This document shows positions 22,484-30,225 of a DNA stretch of 30,334 nucleotides, one piece after another. This DNA comes from a virus. Position 1 is the first letter of the stretch. Each line of letters starts with the position of its first letter. The translations under genes were made by a program, and so were the position numbers. The notes beneath the pieces were generated by a model. It saw only the letters and a list, made by a program, of their open reading frames with translations. It was not told the DNA's origin and did no database searches. The DNA is taken from positions 1 through 30,334 of IMG/VR virus record IMGVR_UViG_3300023179_000361; one strand, given 5' to 3'.

Positions 22484-22713
22484 TATTTTTTACCTTTGAT
22501 TTTTCTAGCCAGTGCTTTGTCTTTTTTGATGTCTTCCTTTTTGGAAGGCTTCTTAGCATCCATCTTCTTGTCAGCAGCTTCGAATTTCTTTTTCTGAGCA
22601 GGAGTCATGCCTTTTTCAAGTTTTTTGTCTTGTTTCTTGTCAGCTTTTGAATCTGTCCAAGACTTCTTACAGTCAGCACATTTGCCACAACTGCATTTTT
22701 TTGTTTTAGCCAT
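22483..22713 (-). CDS. Lysine-rich protein with N-terminal Cys cluster
   Basis: A 76-residue protein with 28 lysines and cysteines at 7, 9, 12 and 15 (KCSCGKCADCKK), a probable small metal-binding knuckle. The rest is a charged K/D/E helix (KKQDKKLEKG, KKKFEAADKKMDAKK) that probably is disordered or helical. The start has AAGGA upstream. Binding of nucleic acid is a reasonable inference from charge and metal motif, not shown. Confidence 0.7.
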   Translation of the reverse strand: MAKTKKCSCGKCADCKKSWTDSKADKKQDKKLEKGMTPAQKKKFEAADKKMDAKKPSKKEDIKKDKALARKIKGKK

Positions 22714-22721
22714 TACTATCC

Positions 22722-23027
22722 TTAATATTCAAGATCTTTTTGATATTTTTCAGGTTCAAATGGGTCAGGAGCATTGTAGCCATAAATAGGCACTCTAGTT
22801 CCTGCAGCATATTTCAATCCTGCTGTTAAGTCTACTTTATTAGGACCGGTTTTTCCTTCTAAAGGATCAAAATTTAATTTGGCTACTACCTGGTCATATA
22901 AAGGCGTAGCTATAGTGGTCCTTAGTGTAAAAGGAGCATTTCTAGTAGGAGCAACAGGAGCCGTTTCATTAGTAGCACTGTGCTTACCACGTAAGTTAGC
23001 TTTACGTTCTTTTCTACTCTTTGCCAT
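22722..23027 (-). CDS. Small basic protein, unknown function
   Basis: A 101-residue protein with a basic head (AKSRKERKANLRGKHS) and a less charged C-terminal part (FTLRTTIATPLYDQVVAKL, GLKYAAGTRVPIYGYNAPDPF). ATG at 23027 is chosen because the stop of the Cys-rich micro-ORF overlaps it and the residues from there resemble its neighbours' starts (MAK or MAS). A GTG at 23054 would add nine residues that coincide with the other frame. The C-terminal part may be a structural fold; I do not recognise it. Confidence 0.65.
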   Translation of the reverse strand: MAKSRKERKANLRGKHSATNETAPVAPTRNAPFTLRTTIATPLYDQVVAKLNFDPLEGKTGPNKVDLTAGLKYAAGTRVPIYGYNAPDPFEPEKYQKDLEY

Positions 23028-23070
23028 CTTTTTTACCACACTTGCAGGTTTCACACTTACACTCAGGCAT
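23014..23070 (-). CDS. 18-residue Cys-rich microprotein
   Basis: ATG overlaps the previous stop as TAATG, and AAAGGA lies upstream. The peptide contains C4, C6, C9 and C11 (ECKCETCKCGKK), a CxCxxCxC metal-binding pattern very like that of the 76-residue neighbour. It overlaps the next gene by 14 bases. The coupling, the motif and the shared pattern suggest it is made, but at this length only experiment can decide. Confidence 0.5.
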   Translation of the reverse strand: MPECKCETCKCGKKDGKE

Positions 23071-23417
23071 TATCTACCAGTATCCTTTCTAATAATGTTC
23101 TTCATTTCGCTAGGGCTTTTAAAAATCTGACTTCCAGTTGATCTACCTTGTTTCATTCCTGATCTTATATTTTTACGAACTACTGCTTTTGCCCTTAGTT
23201 TCATAAATGGACCCATTTGAATTCCATTTAAAACTTCTTTTAAATTATGGTCTGCACTGTTAGCAATGCCTTGAGTTTCTCTAATTCCTTGCTCATCCAG
23301 ACTAACTTCCGCAGACTTTGCAATCCCTCTCATTATACCTGCTGTTTCAGCAGCTATAGGAAGAACATGTTTAATTCTACCTCTTGCGATCTTTTTAGCG
23401 TATTTGTTACTTGCCAT
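23070..23417 (-). CDS. Basic protein, unknown function
   Basis: A 115-residue protein starting MASNKYAKKIARGRIKH. The centre is helical (AAETAGIMRGIAKSAEVSLDEQGIRETQGIANSADHNLKEVLNGI) and the C-terminus basic (KLRAKAVVRKNIRSGMKQGRS). The ATG at 23417 is used because it has AAAGGA ten bases upstream and overlaps the previous gene's end; a longer frame up to 23501 runs through that gene. Role unknown; the helical centre could pack in a virion. Confidence 0.62.
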   Translation of the reverse strand: MASNKYAKKIARGRIKHVLPIAAETAGIMRGIAKSAEVSLDEQGIRETQGIANSADHNLKEVLNGIQMGPFMKLRAKAVVRKNIRSGMKQGRSTGSQIFKSPSEMKNIIRKDTGR

Positions 23418-23721
23418 GTTTCTTTTTTCCTTTGAGACGTTTTGACATAGCAGCCGCCTTTTTTTTAGCATCTGCCTTAGATGAAGCACCCCAAGCTTCA
23501 AGACTCAAAAGAAGTCTAGTAGGCTCACCATCAGGTTTTCTTTCAGGACCTGGCATATTTCCCATTCTTGCCAAGAAAGAGGCTCTACGAGGATTGTCGC
23601 CCCGTTTTACGGGTGGTTTGAGGTTGTGCCCCTCCTTCTTTGCAGAAGCACGTCCTTTGGCGTTCAAACCGCCTTTAGGGTTCTTACCTTCTTTACGTTG
23701 CCATGCAGGTGTTTTAGACAT
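23407..23721 (-). CDS. Basic protein of the AWQRKEGKNPKGG family (DUF6321-like)
   Basis: A 104-residue protein beginning MSKTPAWQRKEGKNPKGG, followed by LNAKGRASAKKEGHNLKPP, PRRASFLARMGNMPGPE and a lysine-rich end. This N-terminal signature is widespread among phages and I recall it as DUF6321; the label should be checked. Function is unknown in the family. The ATG at 23721 has AAGGAA about eight bases upstream; the frame's earlier starts lie inside the upstream gene. Confidence 0.75.
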   Translation of the reverse strand: MSKTPAWQRKEGKNPKGGLNAKGRASAKKEGHNLKPPVKRGDNPRRASFLARMGNMPGPERKPDGEPTRLLLSLEAWGASSKADAKKKAAAMSKRLKGKKKHGK

Positions 23722-23947
23722 TCCGCTTTCCTTTGCTAATCTCAGGATGTTTCTTGTGGTATTCCTTGGTAGCCTTAACGCCTTGCTTAACAGTCTTGGC
23801 ACCAGCAAGTTTAGTGAGGTTCATGCGTTCTTTCTTACCAGATCTACTGTTTTGCTCGACAATAATGTCGCCTTTATTACCAGCACCACGGTCTTCTTTT
23901 TTCTTAGTGACCTTATGCTTTAGTCCACCAGCAGTTATTTTAGCCAT
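23714..23947 (-). CDS. Lysine-rich microprotein
   Basis: A 77-residue protein with about 18 lysines: AGGLKHKVTKKKEDRGAGNKG and KEYHKKHPEISKGK. The middle (DIIVEQNSRSGKKERMNLTKLAGAKTVKQGVKATKEY) looks helical. Start overlaps the previous stop as TAATG. Unknown function. Confidence 0.65.
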   Translation of the reverse strand: MAKITAGGLKHKVTKKKEDRGAGNKGDIIVEQNSRSGKKERMNLTKLAGAKTVKQGVKATKEYHKKHPEISKGKRNV

Positions 23948-24108
23948 TACTTTTTCTTTCTAGCAACAGCCATATTGTCTACAAGATTAGGGTATGGACG
24001 ACCGGCAGCACGTGCTCGTGCCTTAGCTTTAGATTCCTGTTTTTTAGACAGATCTTTATGCTTTTTCTTGGGATTTTTCTTTTCCCATACCGGTTTACTT
24101 GTTGCCAC
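23947..24108 (-). CDS. Basic microprotein (GRPYPNLVDN family)
   Basis: A 53-residue protein ending KAKARARAAGRPYPNLVDN followed by a short basic tail, a pattern I have seen in small phage proteins of unknown function. The GTG at 24108 is chosen because AGG precedes it and the residues from there (ATSKPVWEKKNPKKKHKD) match that family; the longer frame to 24207 lies inside the previous gene. Overlaps the previous gene by 14 bases. Confidence 0.65.
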   Translation of the reverse strand: MATSKPVWEKKNPKKKHKDLSKKQESKAKARARAAGRPYPNLVDNMAVARKKK

Positions 24109-24322
24109 TTCTACCTGGTCTCTTTGTCTTTGCTGGTTTAAGTAAAGCTGCTTTTGCTTTTCTGTGCTTTTCTTGCAAAGCATGAAGATCGTACGCTTGT
24201 TTGGCAATCAAAGCTTCCAATTCTTTACTATGAAGGTCATCTAAAGAAGCAGTCATGCCTTTAGTTCCACCACCATTTGGATAGAACTGTGGCATTTTGG
24301 GGTTAATTTTAGTGCTACTCAT
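24095..24322 (-). CDS. Basic microprotein with coiled-coil centre
   Basis: A 75-residue protein: SSTKINPKMPQFYPNGGG, then a helix LHSKELEALIAKQAYDLHALQEKHRKAKAALL described here by its ends, and a basic end (KTKRPGRSGNK). The middle could form a coiled coil. ATG at 24322 has AAGGA upstream and overlaps the preceding stop as ATGA. Confidence 0.65.
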   Translation of the reverse strand: MSSTKINPKMPQFYPNGGGTKGMTASLDDLHSKELEALIAKQAYDLHALQEKHRKAKAALLKPAKTKRPGRSGNK

Positions 24323-24456
24323 TTCTTTTTCCTTGATGTCTTTTTCTTTACTTTTTCAGGAAGTTTCTTTTTACCAGTATGCTCTTCCCATTTTTTAGCC
24401 ATTTCAGGATCATTAGCATACATCCATCTACGTTGAGCTTTAGATTTAAAAGGCAT
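24319..24456 (-). CDS. 45-residue basic microprotein (MPFKSKAQRRWMYA family)
   Basis: Starts MPFKSKAQRRWMYANDPEMA and ends in a lysine-rich tail with LPEKVKKK. Proteins with this start are frequent in phage genomes and have no known function. ATG overlaps the previous stop (TAATG), and its TGA overlaps the next ATG. Composition and family resemblance make it likely real despite its length. Confidence 0.75.
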   Translation of the reverse strand: MPFKSKAQRRWMYANDPEMAKKWEEHTGKKKLPEKVKKKTSRKKK

Positions 24457-24644
24457 TAATGCTTTACCCGTACTCTAGTAACTTTTTTAGGACCACTACC
24501 CATAGTGCCATACTTTTTGTGCACATTTTTAGAGGCAACATCATGCTCACCTTTAGAAATTACGCCCTTGTGGTAATCCTTAATAGAAGATTTACCTTTT
24601 CCATTTGTATGCTTTTTAGCTGTATGAGCTTTTACTTTTGTCAT
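24456..24644 (-). CDS. Lys/His-rich microprotein, first of the cassette
   Basis: A 62-residue protein with about 15 lysines and several histidines (KVKAHTAKKHTNGKGKS, HKKYGTMGSGPKKVTR). ATG at 24644 has AGGA six bases upstream. It follows the connector-like gene by seven bases and begins the run of small basic genes. Confidence 0.65.
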   Translation of the reverse strand: MTKVKAHTAKKHTNGKGKSSIKDYHKGVISKGEHDVASKNVHKKYGTMGSGPKKVTRVRVKH

Positions 24645-24651
24645 TAGAGTC

Positions 24652-25218
24652 CTAACTGTTTAAAGTTCTTATATCACCAGAAGATGAAGATGCATATTTT
24701 TGAAACTGAGGATCATTAACAAGCTCCTCTGAGTTCATCTGGTTGCAGTCAATAGTAACTACTGAAAATCTAGTTCCAAAAGCACCACGAGGAAGTACAC
24801 GCGCAGGTACGAATACTTCATCTCTATATATAATTCTATCTTTAATATGGTTGCTTGGGTTGGTTAAAAGGCTAGGAAGTAGTCTTTGAACATCTCCTAC
24901 GTTAATAACTAAACGTAGAGTATCAGTAACATAAAAACCACGTTCATTCATGACGTTGGTAGAACGAATTAATTGAGCCATAACTACTGGAAAGTTAAAT
25001 GGTAGCATCCACCTACGACCTTTAGTAGGTACAGAACTAGATACATCATAGATATCATCTACGATATCATTATAGTTTTCTTCTAAATAGTAATCTTGCC
25101 ATCTAAACCAGCTAACCTCTGTACCTACAGTGCCACCAAGATCTTCAGCAACACCTTCATACATGGATTTAGCTTCATAATCCATACCAAATCTACCTTG
25201 AATATCTGAACTTCTCAT
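24652..25218 (-). CDS. Putative neck/connector structural protein
   Basis: A 188-residue protein. A basic-acidic start (RFGMDYEAKSMYEGVAEDL), then VSWFRWQDYYLEENYNDIVDDIYDV, and a beta-rich second half (RGFYVTDTLRLVINVGDVQRLL, IIYRDEVFVPARVLPRG, FGTRFSVVTIDC). It lies between the fibre block and the small-gene cassette, upstream of the neck and tail genes. The beta-rich part could be a head-tail connector of the gp14/gp16 kind, but I do not recognise it with certainty. ATG has AGGA nine bases upstream. Confidence 0.5.
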   Translation of the reverse strand: MRSSDIQGRFGMDYEAKSMYEGVAEDLGGTVGTEVSWFRWQDYYLEENYNDIVDDIYDVSSSVPTKGRRWMLPFNFPVVMAQLIRSTNVMNERGFYVTDTLRLVINVGDVQRLLPSLLTNPSNHIKDRIIYRDEVFVPARVLPRGAFGTRFSVVTIDCNQMNSEELVNDPQFQKYASSSSGDIRTLNS

Positions 25219-25225
25219 ATAAATC

Positions 25226-25873
25226 CTATGCTATTTGGTTTACAGTTAATCTTACACTAGGAGCCGCTGGTCTTGTTGGGCTAGTTCCAGCAGGTTGATA
25301 AGCTAATGATACGCTAGTAGATTCTGTAACCCAAACAAGCTCAACGTAATCATTAGCAACAAATGGCAACGTGTAGGTAAAGGTTCCTACTATAAACCCA
25401 TTGTTATTAGTACCTTTTTGTTTAGGCACATCTATCAAATTCATTGTGTAATCCATATTACCAGTAGAACCACTTCCATTACCATTTTTTCTTAACCACA
25501 TTTTAGCTAGTTTAGTATTGGCGGAATCTGTATTTGTTAATTGAACTGACCAAGTTAGTTTATATAGTCCCGTATAGTTGAATTGTATTTTACTTGTAGT
25601 TGTTAAGTCAATCTCATTATGATCTATAGTTGTATTGTATGTAACTGGAGTTATAGCTGTAGTAGAGCTAGCTTGATCTGTTGTATCAACAAAAGATCCA
25701 TAAAAAGGAGTGTTTTGATATGGAAGTATACTCCATGTACTAATTCCATCACCTATTTTAGTCCTATTTGTTTCAATTTCTAAACCAGGTTCACCACTAG
25801 CTAATATAGGGTTTACTGTTGCCCAATTAGAACGAGTGTCTCTTCTGATCTGTATTAACGTATCTCTAGGCAT
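25226..25873 (-). CDS. Fibre or decoration protein with Mtd-like N-terminus
   Basis: A 215-residue virion protein. The N-terminus IQIRRDTRSNWATVNPILAS, then GEPGLEIETNRTKIGDG, is the Mtd/phage-fibre N-terminal fold (PF18454 type) that trimerises and anchors fibres. Residues 60-215 are beta-rich and look like a C1q/TNF-type jelly roll (KIQFNYTGLYKLTWSVQL, MWLRKNGNGS, YVELVWVTES), common in receptor-binding tips. Follows the coiled-coil miniprotein with 8 bases of overlap. It may belong to a tail or head fibre. Confidence 0.72.
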   Translation of the reverse strand: MPRDTLIQIRRDTRSNWATVNPILASGEPGLEIETNRTKIGDGISTWSILPYQNTPFYGSFVDTTDQASSTTAITPVTYNTTIDHNEIDLTTTSKIQFNYTGLYKLTWSVQLTNTDSANTKLAKMWLRKNGNGSGSTGNMDYTMNLIDVPKQKGTNNNGFIVGTFTYTLPFVANDYVELVWVTESTSVSLAYQPAGTSPTRPAAPSVRLTVNQIA

Positions 25874-25982
25874 TTAATTTAGACTCTAACTCTTCTATTT
25901 TAGATACAAGTAATACCAAAATATCATAGGCAGGATAACCCTCATTTGCCCACTGCTCAAGAAGTTCTTTTATTTCATCCAT
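25866..25982 (-). CDS. 38-residue coiled-coil miniprotein
   Basis: ATG overlaps the previous stop as TAATG, and the stop overlaps the next start by 8 bases. The sequence has an acidic helix (DEIKELLEQWANEG) and a leucine-rich C-terminal helix (LVLLVSKIEELESKL) with coiled-coil heptad character. Found between two fibre genes, it may be a fibre chaperone or a linker. Short, but coding signals are good. Confidence 0.62.
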   Translation of the reverse strand: MDEIKELLEQWANEGYPAYDILVLLVSKIEELESKLNA

Positions 25983-26884
25983 TATGCCCATGTTCCTACC
26001 GTTGTTACGGTTCCATTACCAATAGGAGTAAGTTTAAACACAGTTCCAGATTGAACTGTCCAAATGTTGTCAGAAGCACCTACTTGAGACGTAGCCAAAG
26101 ATGGGTAAATCTTTGCAGTACCAGTTCCAGTAACACGAATGATACCTTTAGCCTGAAGAAAGTTGTATCTTGAACCAGTTGAAATAGCAGCAGAAAATGT
26201 AACGCTACCAGTTGTTCTAACCCTGCTCAAAGTGGTAGCAGTAGTAAAGTTAGTCGTGTTACTTCCATAGTCTACAGTTTGAACAAATGCCACAGTTGGA
26301 GATAAAGAAACAGTAGATGAGGTAATTGTATAAGTTCCAGTTACCCCAGTTTGAGTTACATACTGGTGCTGAACTGTTGTATAAAACTCAAATTCATAAG
26401 TTGTACCAGCAGCAACGGTTATACCAGTAGTAGCCCCACCCAGCATACTTTTAGCGGCACCAGAAGCAGTAAAGTCTGGTCCGTAATCAGAACTAGAAGC
26501 GTAATAATAACTTTGGTTTTTTAATGCTCTACCTGTAGTGGTATTTGAAGTCTGATAGAAAACAGTTCCGTCAAACTCAACCGCACCAAGAGCAGCAGAT
26601 GGGGTTATGCTAGAAAGGGTTAATCCAGAAGTAGTTAGGTTTCCAGCATAAGACAACTTGGTGCCGTCATACCCAAAAGCGTTGGTGTCTCCACCAAAAC
26701 GAATGTATCCAGAGGTAGATGCTTGCTGACCTTTTAGAGACATAGTATTGGCAACGTTAATGTCACCAAGCCAAACATCATCTCCAACTTTAAAGTTTGT
26801 TCCATTACCGTTATTAGTAGAAAGAACTTGATCTCCAGTAATAGTACCGTCAGCAGTTATTCCAGTTTTAAATGCTCTTGCCAT
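25982..26884 (-). CDS. Second fibre protein
   Basis: A 300-residue Thr/Ser-rich, beta-structured protein. Its N-terminus MARAFKTGIT resembles MARSFLTPIN of the long fibre encoded just before it, suggesting a shared attachment site. Following strands (SGYIRFGGDTNAFGYDGTKLS, VEFDGTVFYQTSN) are of the kind that form repetitive fibre shafts. The C-terminal part (TTYEFEFYTTVQHQ, GSVTFSAAISTGSRYNF) looks like a globular beta tip. ATG has AGGA upstream. Tail or head location unknown. Confidence 0.72.
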   Translation of the reverse strand: MARAFKTGITADGTITGDQVLSTNNGNGTNFKVGDDVWLGDINVANTMSLKGQQASTSGYIRFGGDTNAFGYDGTKLSYAGNLTTSGLTLSSITPSAALGAVEFDGTVFYQTSNTTTGRALKNQSYYYASSSDYGPDFTASGAAKSMLGGATTGITVAAGTTYEFEFYTTVQHQYVTQTGVTGTYTITSSTVSLSPTVAFVQTVDYGSNTTNFTTATTLSRVRTTGSVTFSAAISTGSRYNFLQAKGIIRVTGTGTAKIYPSLATSQVGASDNIWTVQSGTVFKLTPIGNGTVTTVGTWA

Positions 26885-26893
26885 GAATTAATC

Positions 26894-29743
26894 CTAGCCA
26901 ATAATTACAATTGTGTACGCATTCAGTGCAGGTGTAGTTGCAAAAGTAACAGTAGTAGTTCCACCGCTGGTTGAGGTGTTTACAACATCGACATCTACAA
27001 GAGCTCCAGTTGAACTATCAAATACTTGAACAATTACCCACTGACCATAACCGTGGTTAATAGTGGTGCTTAGTGAGTTGGCACAAGTAGTTCTGTAATA
27101 ACGAGTTAAGTTACCATTTGATTGAGCAGTAGATGAACCGAATGAAGTAGCACCAGTTGAACCGTTAATGCTAGTAACGTAGTTGCTGCTAGTTGTAACT
27201 AAAGTATTTGTCGCAAGAGTGGTTCCGTCATCCTTTAGAAGGGTACTTCCTGTTCCACCACTCTTTACAAATGAGCCAGCTGTCATAGCTCCAGAAATTG
27301 TTACTGCTGAAGGCAGAGATACAGTTAATGCTCCAGTAGTTTGATTAACTGAAATTTGGTTAGTAGTACCAGAAACGCTTGCAACGTAATCAGTTGAAAG
27401 TGCAGGAGAAAGTATTCCACCAGATCCTAATTTAACAAAACCAGAAGTTCCTACAGTAGGAAGCTTTACAGTACCATTTATTGTGGTTGTTCCAATAGTT
27501 GAATCACCAATGGTAATAGTAGTTGTTCCACCACCACCATAACCAGTACCAATGTTTACAGTTTTAGTTCCGGTAGTAATACTGCCTGTAGCAATACCAA
27601 CAGTTTGAGTGCTACTACTTTGTCCTAAAGTAATGGTTCCAGAACCTGCTGTATTACCAATAGTAATTACACCAGTTGAAACCGATCCTGTTCCAATAAA
27701 GATGTCTTTTGTACCGTTATTACCAATTTGAACAGAACCAAATGTTCCAAGAGCTGTGGTGTAGTTACCACCATCGAGGTATACATCTCCACCAACTGCT
27801 TTAGAACTGGCTCCAGTTCCAGTTGCACCACCACCTGAAACGTAGAGGTGACCTCCTCGTGGGCTACCAGTAGTTGCAGTAGTAGAGTTGTTGTTACCTC
27901 TGAAGGTATTATCTGCAGGGTTGGTGCTGATATTACTCAAACCACCGATAACAATCGAACCACCTGAAGCAGTTGCGCTAATAGCGACTCCACCAGTACC
28001 AGACGAAGTTATTGTGGTTGTCGCAGCTGATGAAACAGTAGTAGTACCTGTACCAGCAGAAGTTACAGTTGTGTTTGAGTTGCTTGCAGCTTGTAGAGTT
28101 ACGGCTCCTGAACCAGTTGCAAGGTTTGTAGCGTTAAGAGAAGTGAGGCTAGCACCAGAACCGCTAAATACAGTTGAAGTTAAAGTACCGGTAGATGGTT
28201 GATAGCTTAACTTTGTAGAGCTAATAATAAGTGCTGCTGGAGAAGTGCTACCGCTTACAAATGTAGGATAGAAAGTTGTTCCAGCAGAGGTAGTGTCATT
28301 AGTAAATACTGAACTATTAGAACTGGTTGCAGTAGCCGCAGAGCTTACGCTAAGTCCAGAGATGTTTGTCCATGCTGGGCTAGAAGCTCCACCAATAAGA
28401 ACTTGGGTTGCAGCTCCAGCACTTAAAGCTGACATAACCCCAGTACTGCTAAAGTAAGGAATAGCACCAGCTGCCGCTGCAGACAAATCAGCTCCAGTAC
28501 CACCACGAGCAGATCCTATTTGACCAGTACTGATTACGCTAGCTGCAAGACTACCAATGTTAGTGCTAGAAAGAGATGTAATTTGACCTCTAGAGTTTAC
28601 TTGAATGGTAGGAACAGCTGTTGCAGAACCAAAATTAGTACCAGTAGTAAGAGATGGACTAATATCGCTTATAATTAGTTGATCAGAAACATTTACAGAT
28701 AGACCGCCAGCAGCATTAACATCAATTTGATTTGGGTTAGTTCCATTAGGGGTAAGACCAGCACCAGCTGTTGTAGTAGAAGATCCTGAGAACTGTGACC
28801 AGGCTATTGGTGTAGTACCAATCGCAGTAATTGTTGCAGTTTGAACAAAGCCGTTTCCACCATTTGCAGTACCAGCTAGAACATATGTAATATCTCCAGC
28901 AGCAACTTCAGGAGTTGAGTTGGCATCAGCAGCACGAGTAAATACAAAGGAAGTGGTGTTTCCTACTGCACCGACAGTAGTTACGGTATAAAGACCATTC
29001 TGTAGGTTTGAGGTCGTTCCACCCTGGTTTTTAATAAGAATACGGTCACCAGCTGTTACAGTCTGACCATCAACCTTAATTTCAGTCCAGTTAGAAGATG
29101 TAGCAATTGTAAGAGTCGCACCATCACCGTTAGTACCATTGCTGTAAGTAGTAGTAATAGTTCCACCAACAAGGTTTGCAGTAGTACCAAGCGCACCAGT
29201 AGTAGCGTAATTAACAGCAGGGTGAGCATTAAGACCCGCAGCTACGCCATCTACGTATTTTTTGTTTACAGCATCGTAATCAGAAGATGGGTCTTTAAGA
29301 CCAGTAATCTTGTATCCATCAGTACCATTAGTACTTCCTAGAGATATATTACCGCCCATAGTAAGGCTAGTCAAAGTTCCTACGCTAGTAAGACCAAGAG
29401 ATCCTGTATATCCTGTAGTAACCAAAGTTGCTGAAGATGGAATAGTAGTTCCATTTACAGATGTAACTCCTGGAAGAGAAGTCACGTCTCCACTAGAGTT
29501 ACCAATAGATACTTGCTGAGTGCCAATATAGAAAGTGCTTCCACCAGTAGCAATTGTTTTCCAAGATAAAGAACCACCATCATAATACTTCAATACATTA
29601 GTAGTTAAATCGTACTGAAGTCGTCCACCTACTAGATCACTTCCAGTTAAGTTACTTATAGATGTAGTAGATAATCTTCCTACAACAAAATTCTGTAGTT
29701 CATTTACATTTAAATTTATGGGGGTTAAAAAGCTACGAGCCAT
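26894..29743 (-). CDS. Long beta-rich fibre protein
   Basis: A 949-residue protein, the longest in the block. After an N-terminal anchor (MARSFLTPINLNVNEL) comes a stretch with KDPSSDYDAVNKKYVDG (near residues 150-166), a motif common in phage tail fibres, then a beta domain (near 170-320, DRILIKNQGGTTSNLQNGLY). From about 520 to 770 the sequence is made of repeating short Thr/Gly strands (TTVSSAATTTITSSGTGG, TITLGQSSSTQTVGIATGS), ending TTINGTVKLPTVG; this should be a beta-helix or shaft. The C-terminal 60 residues (INHGYGQWVIVQVFD, VDVDVVN) are a common fibre tip domain. ATG has AGGA upstream. Confidence 0.82.
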   Translation of the reverse strand: MARSFLTPINLNVNELQNFVVGRLSTTSISNLTGSDLVGGRLQYDLTTNVLKYYDGGSLSWKTIATGGSTFYIGTQQVSIGNSSGDVTSLPGVTSVNGTTIPSSATLVTTGYTGSLGLTSVGTLTSLTMGGNISLGSTNGTDGYKITGLKDPSSDYDAVNKKYVDGVAAGLNAHPAVNYATTGALGTTANLVGGTITTTYSNGTNGDGATLTIATSSNWTEIKVDGQTVTAGDRILIKNQGGTTSNLQNGLYTVTTVGAVGNTTSFVFTRAADANSTPEVAAGDITYVLAGTANGGNGFVQTATITAIGTTPIAWSQFSGSSTTTAGAGLTPNGTNPNQIDVNAAGGLSVNVSDQLIISDISPSLTTGTNFGSATAVPTIQVNSRGQITSLSSTNIGSLAASVISTGQIGSARGGTGADLSAAAAGAIPYFSSTGVMSALSAGAATQVLIGGASSPAWTNISGLSVSSAATATSSNSSVFTNDTTSAGTTFYPTFVSGSTSPAALIISSTKLSYQPSTGTLTSTVFSGSGASLTSLNATNLATGSGAVTLQAASNSNTTVTSAGTGTTTVSSAATTTITSSGTGGVAISATASGGSIVIGGLSNISTNPADNTFRGNNNSTTATTGSPRGGHLYVSGGGATGTGASSKAVGGDVYLDGGNYTTALGTFGSVQIGNNGTKDIFIGTGSVSTGVITIGNTAGSGTITLGQSSSTQTVGIATGSITTGTKTVNIGTGYGGGGTTTITIGDSTIGTTTINGTVKLPTVGTSGFVKLGSGGILSPALSTDYVASVSGTTNQISVNQTTGALTVSLPSAVTISGAMTAGSFVKSGGTGSTLLKDDGTTLATNTLVTTSSNYVTSINGSTGATSFGSSTAQSNGNLTRYYRTTCANSLSTTINHGYGQWVIVQVFDSSTGALVDVDVVNTSTSGGTTTVTFATTPALNAYTIVIIG

Positions 29744-29751
29744 AATATTTC

Positions 29752-30225
29752 CTAAGATAGATAAGCATAGCCGGTGGTAGCTATACTAAAATTTACAGTT
29801 ACGGTATTTTCATTTATGTGAATAATTGTACCTTCTATTACAAAATTTGTAACATCCGTTGTAGTCACATTTGGTCTAAAGCCAAGATTGTGATTTATAG
29901 TCCAAGTAGATGATACCAAATTCTGTGTATGAGTATATGATATAACTGGAGTTTCTCCAGGGTCACCTTTAGGTCCTTGTGGTCCAGGTGCGCCATTTGC
30001 ACCAGCAGGTCCAGTAGGTCCAGCAGGTCCAGTAGGACCTCGTTGTCCGGGAACTCCAGGCAATAAATTGATATCAACTTCTTGCCAATCAATATCTGGA
30101 TCTACTGTTTGTGATGGAGTTCCGGCTTGTGGATAATCGTTTGGGTTATAGGGGTCGTCATAGACAGGAATTAACGACACGTCTTTTTCTGGATAAATTG
30201 GAGCATCAGGATTTATTGGACTCAT
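29752..30225 (-). CDS. Collagen-like fibre protein
   Basis: A 157-residue protein with an unstructured Pro-rich head (NPDAPIYPEKDVSL), about 12 Gly-X-Y triplets (VPGQRGPTGPAGPTGPAGA to GPKGDPGETP) that should form a collagen triple helix, and a C-terminal beta domain (TWTINHNLGFRPNVTTTDV, TVTVNFSIATTGYAYL) of a kind often seen at fibre tips. The start overlaps the previous stop as ATGA; AGAAGGAG lies some 12 bases upstream, rather far. Confidence 0.8.
   Translation of the reverse strand: MSPINPDAPIYPEKDVSLIPVYDDPYNPNDYPQAGTPSQTVDPDIDWQEVDINLLPGVPGQRGPTGPAGPTGPAGANGAPGPQGPKGDPGETPVISYTHTQNLVSSTWTINHNLGFRPNVTTTDVTNFVIEGTIIHINENTVTVNFSIATTGYAYLS

Noticed and set aside
23407-23808. Longer N-terminal starts for three small basic genes (to 23501, 23808, 24207)
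   Set aside because: The extensions run through the neighbouring genes, lack ribosome binding sites, and the family-like sequence begins only at the internal starts.
23411-23923. 170-codon open frame on the plus strand
   Set aside because: It runs antisense through several lysine-rich genes that have starts, ribosome binding sites and family resemblance. Lys codons AAA/AAG read as TTT/CTT on the other strand give long open frames.
26894-29743. CRISPR array or DNA repeat in the fibre gene
   Set aside because: The repeated GTAGTA/CCAGTA bases come from Thr/Ser/Gly codons in fibre strands; there are no regular identical repeats with spacers.
29895-30092. Minus-strand frame with LLDLLDLLDLL repeat
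   Set aside because: Out-of-frame reading of the collagen-like Gly-X-Y repeat.
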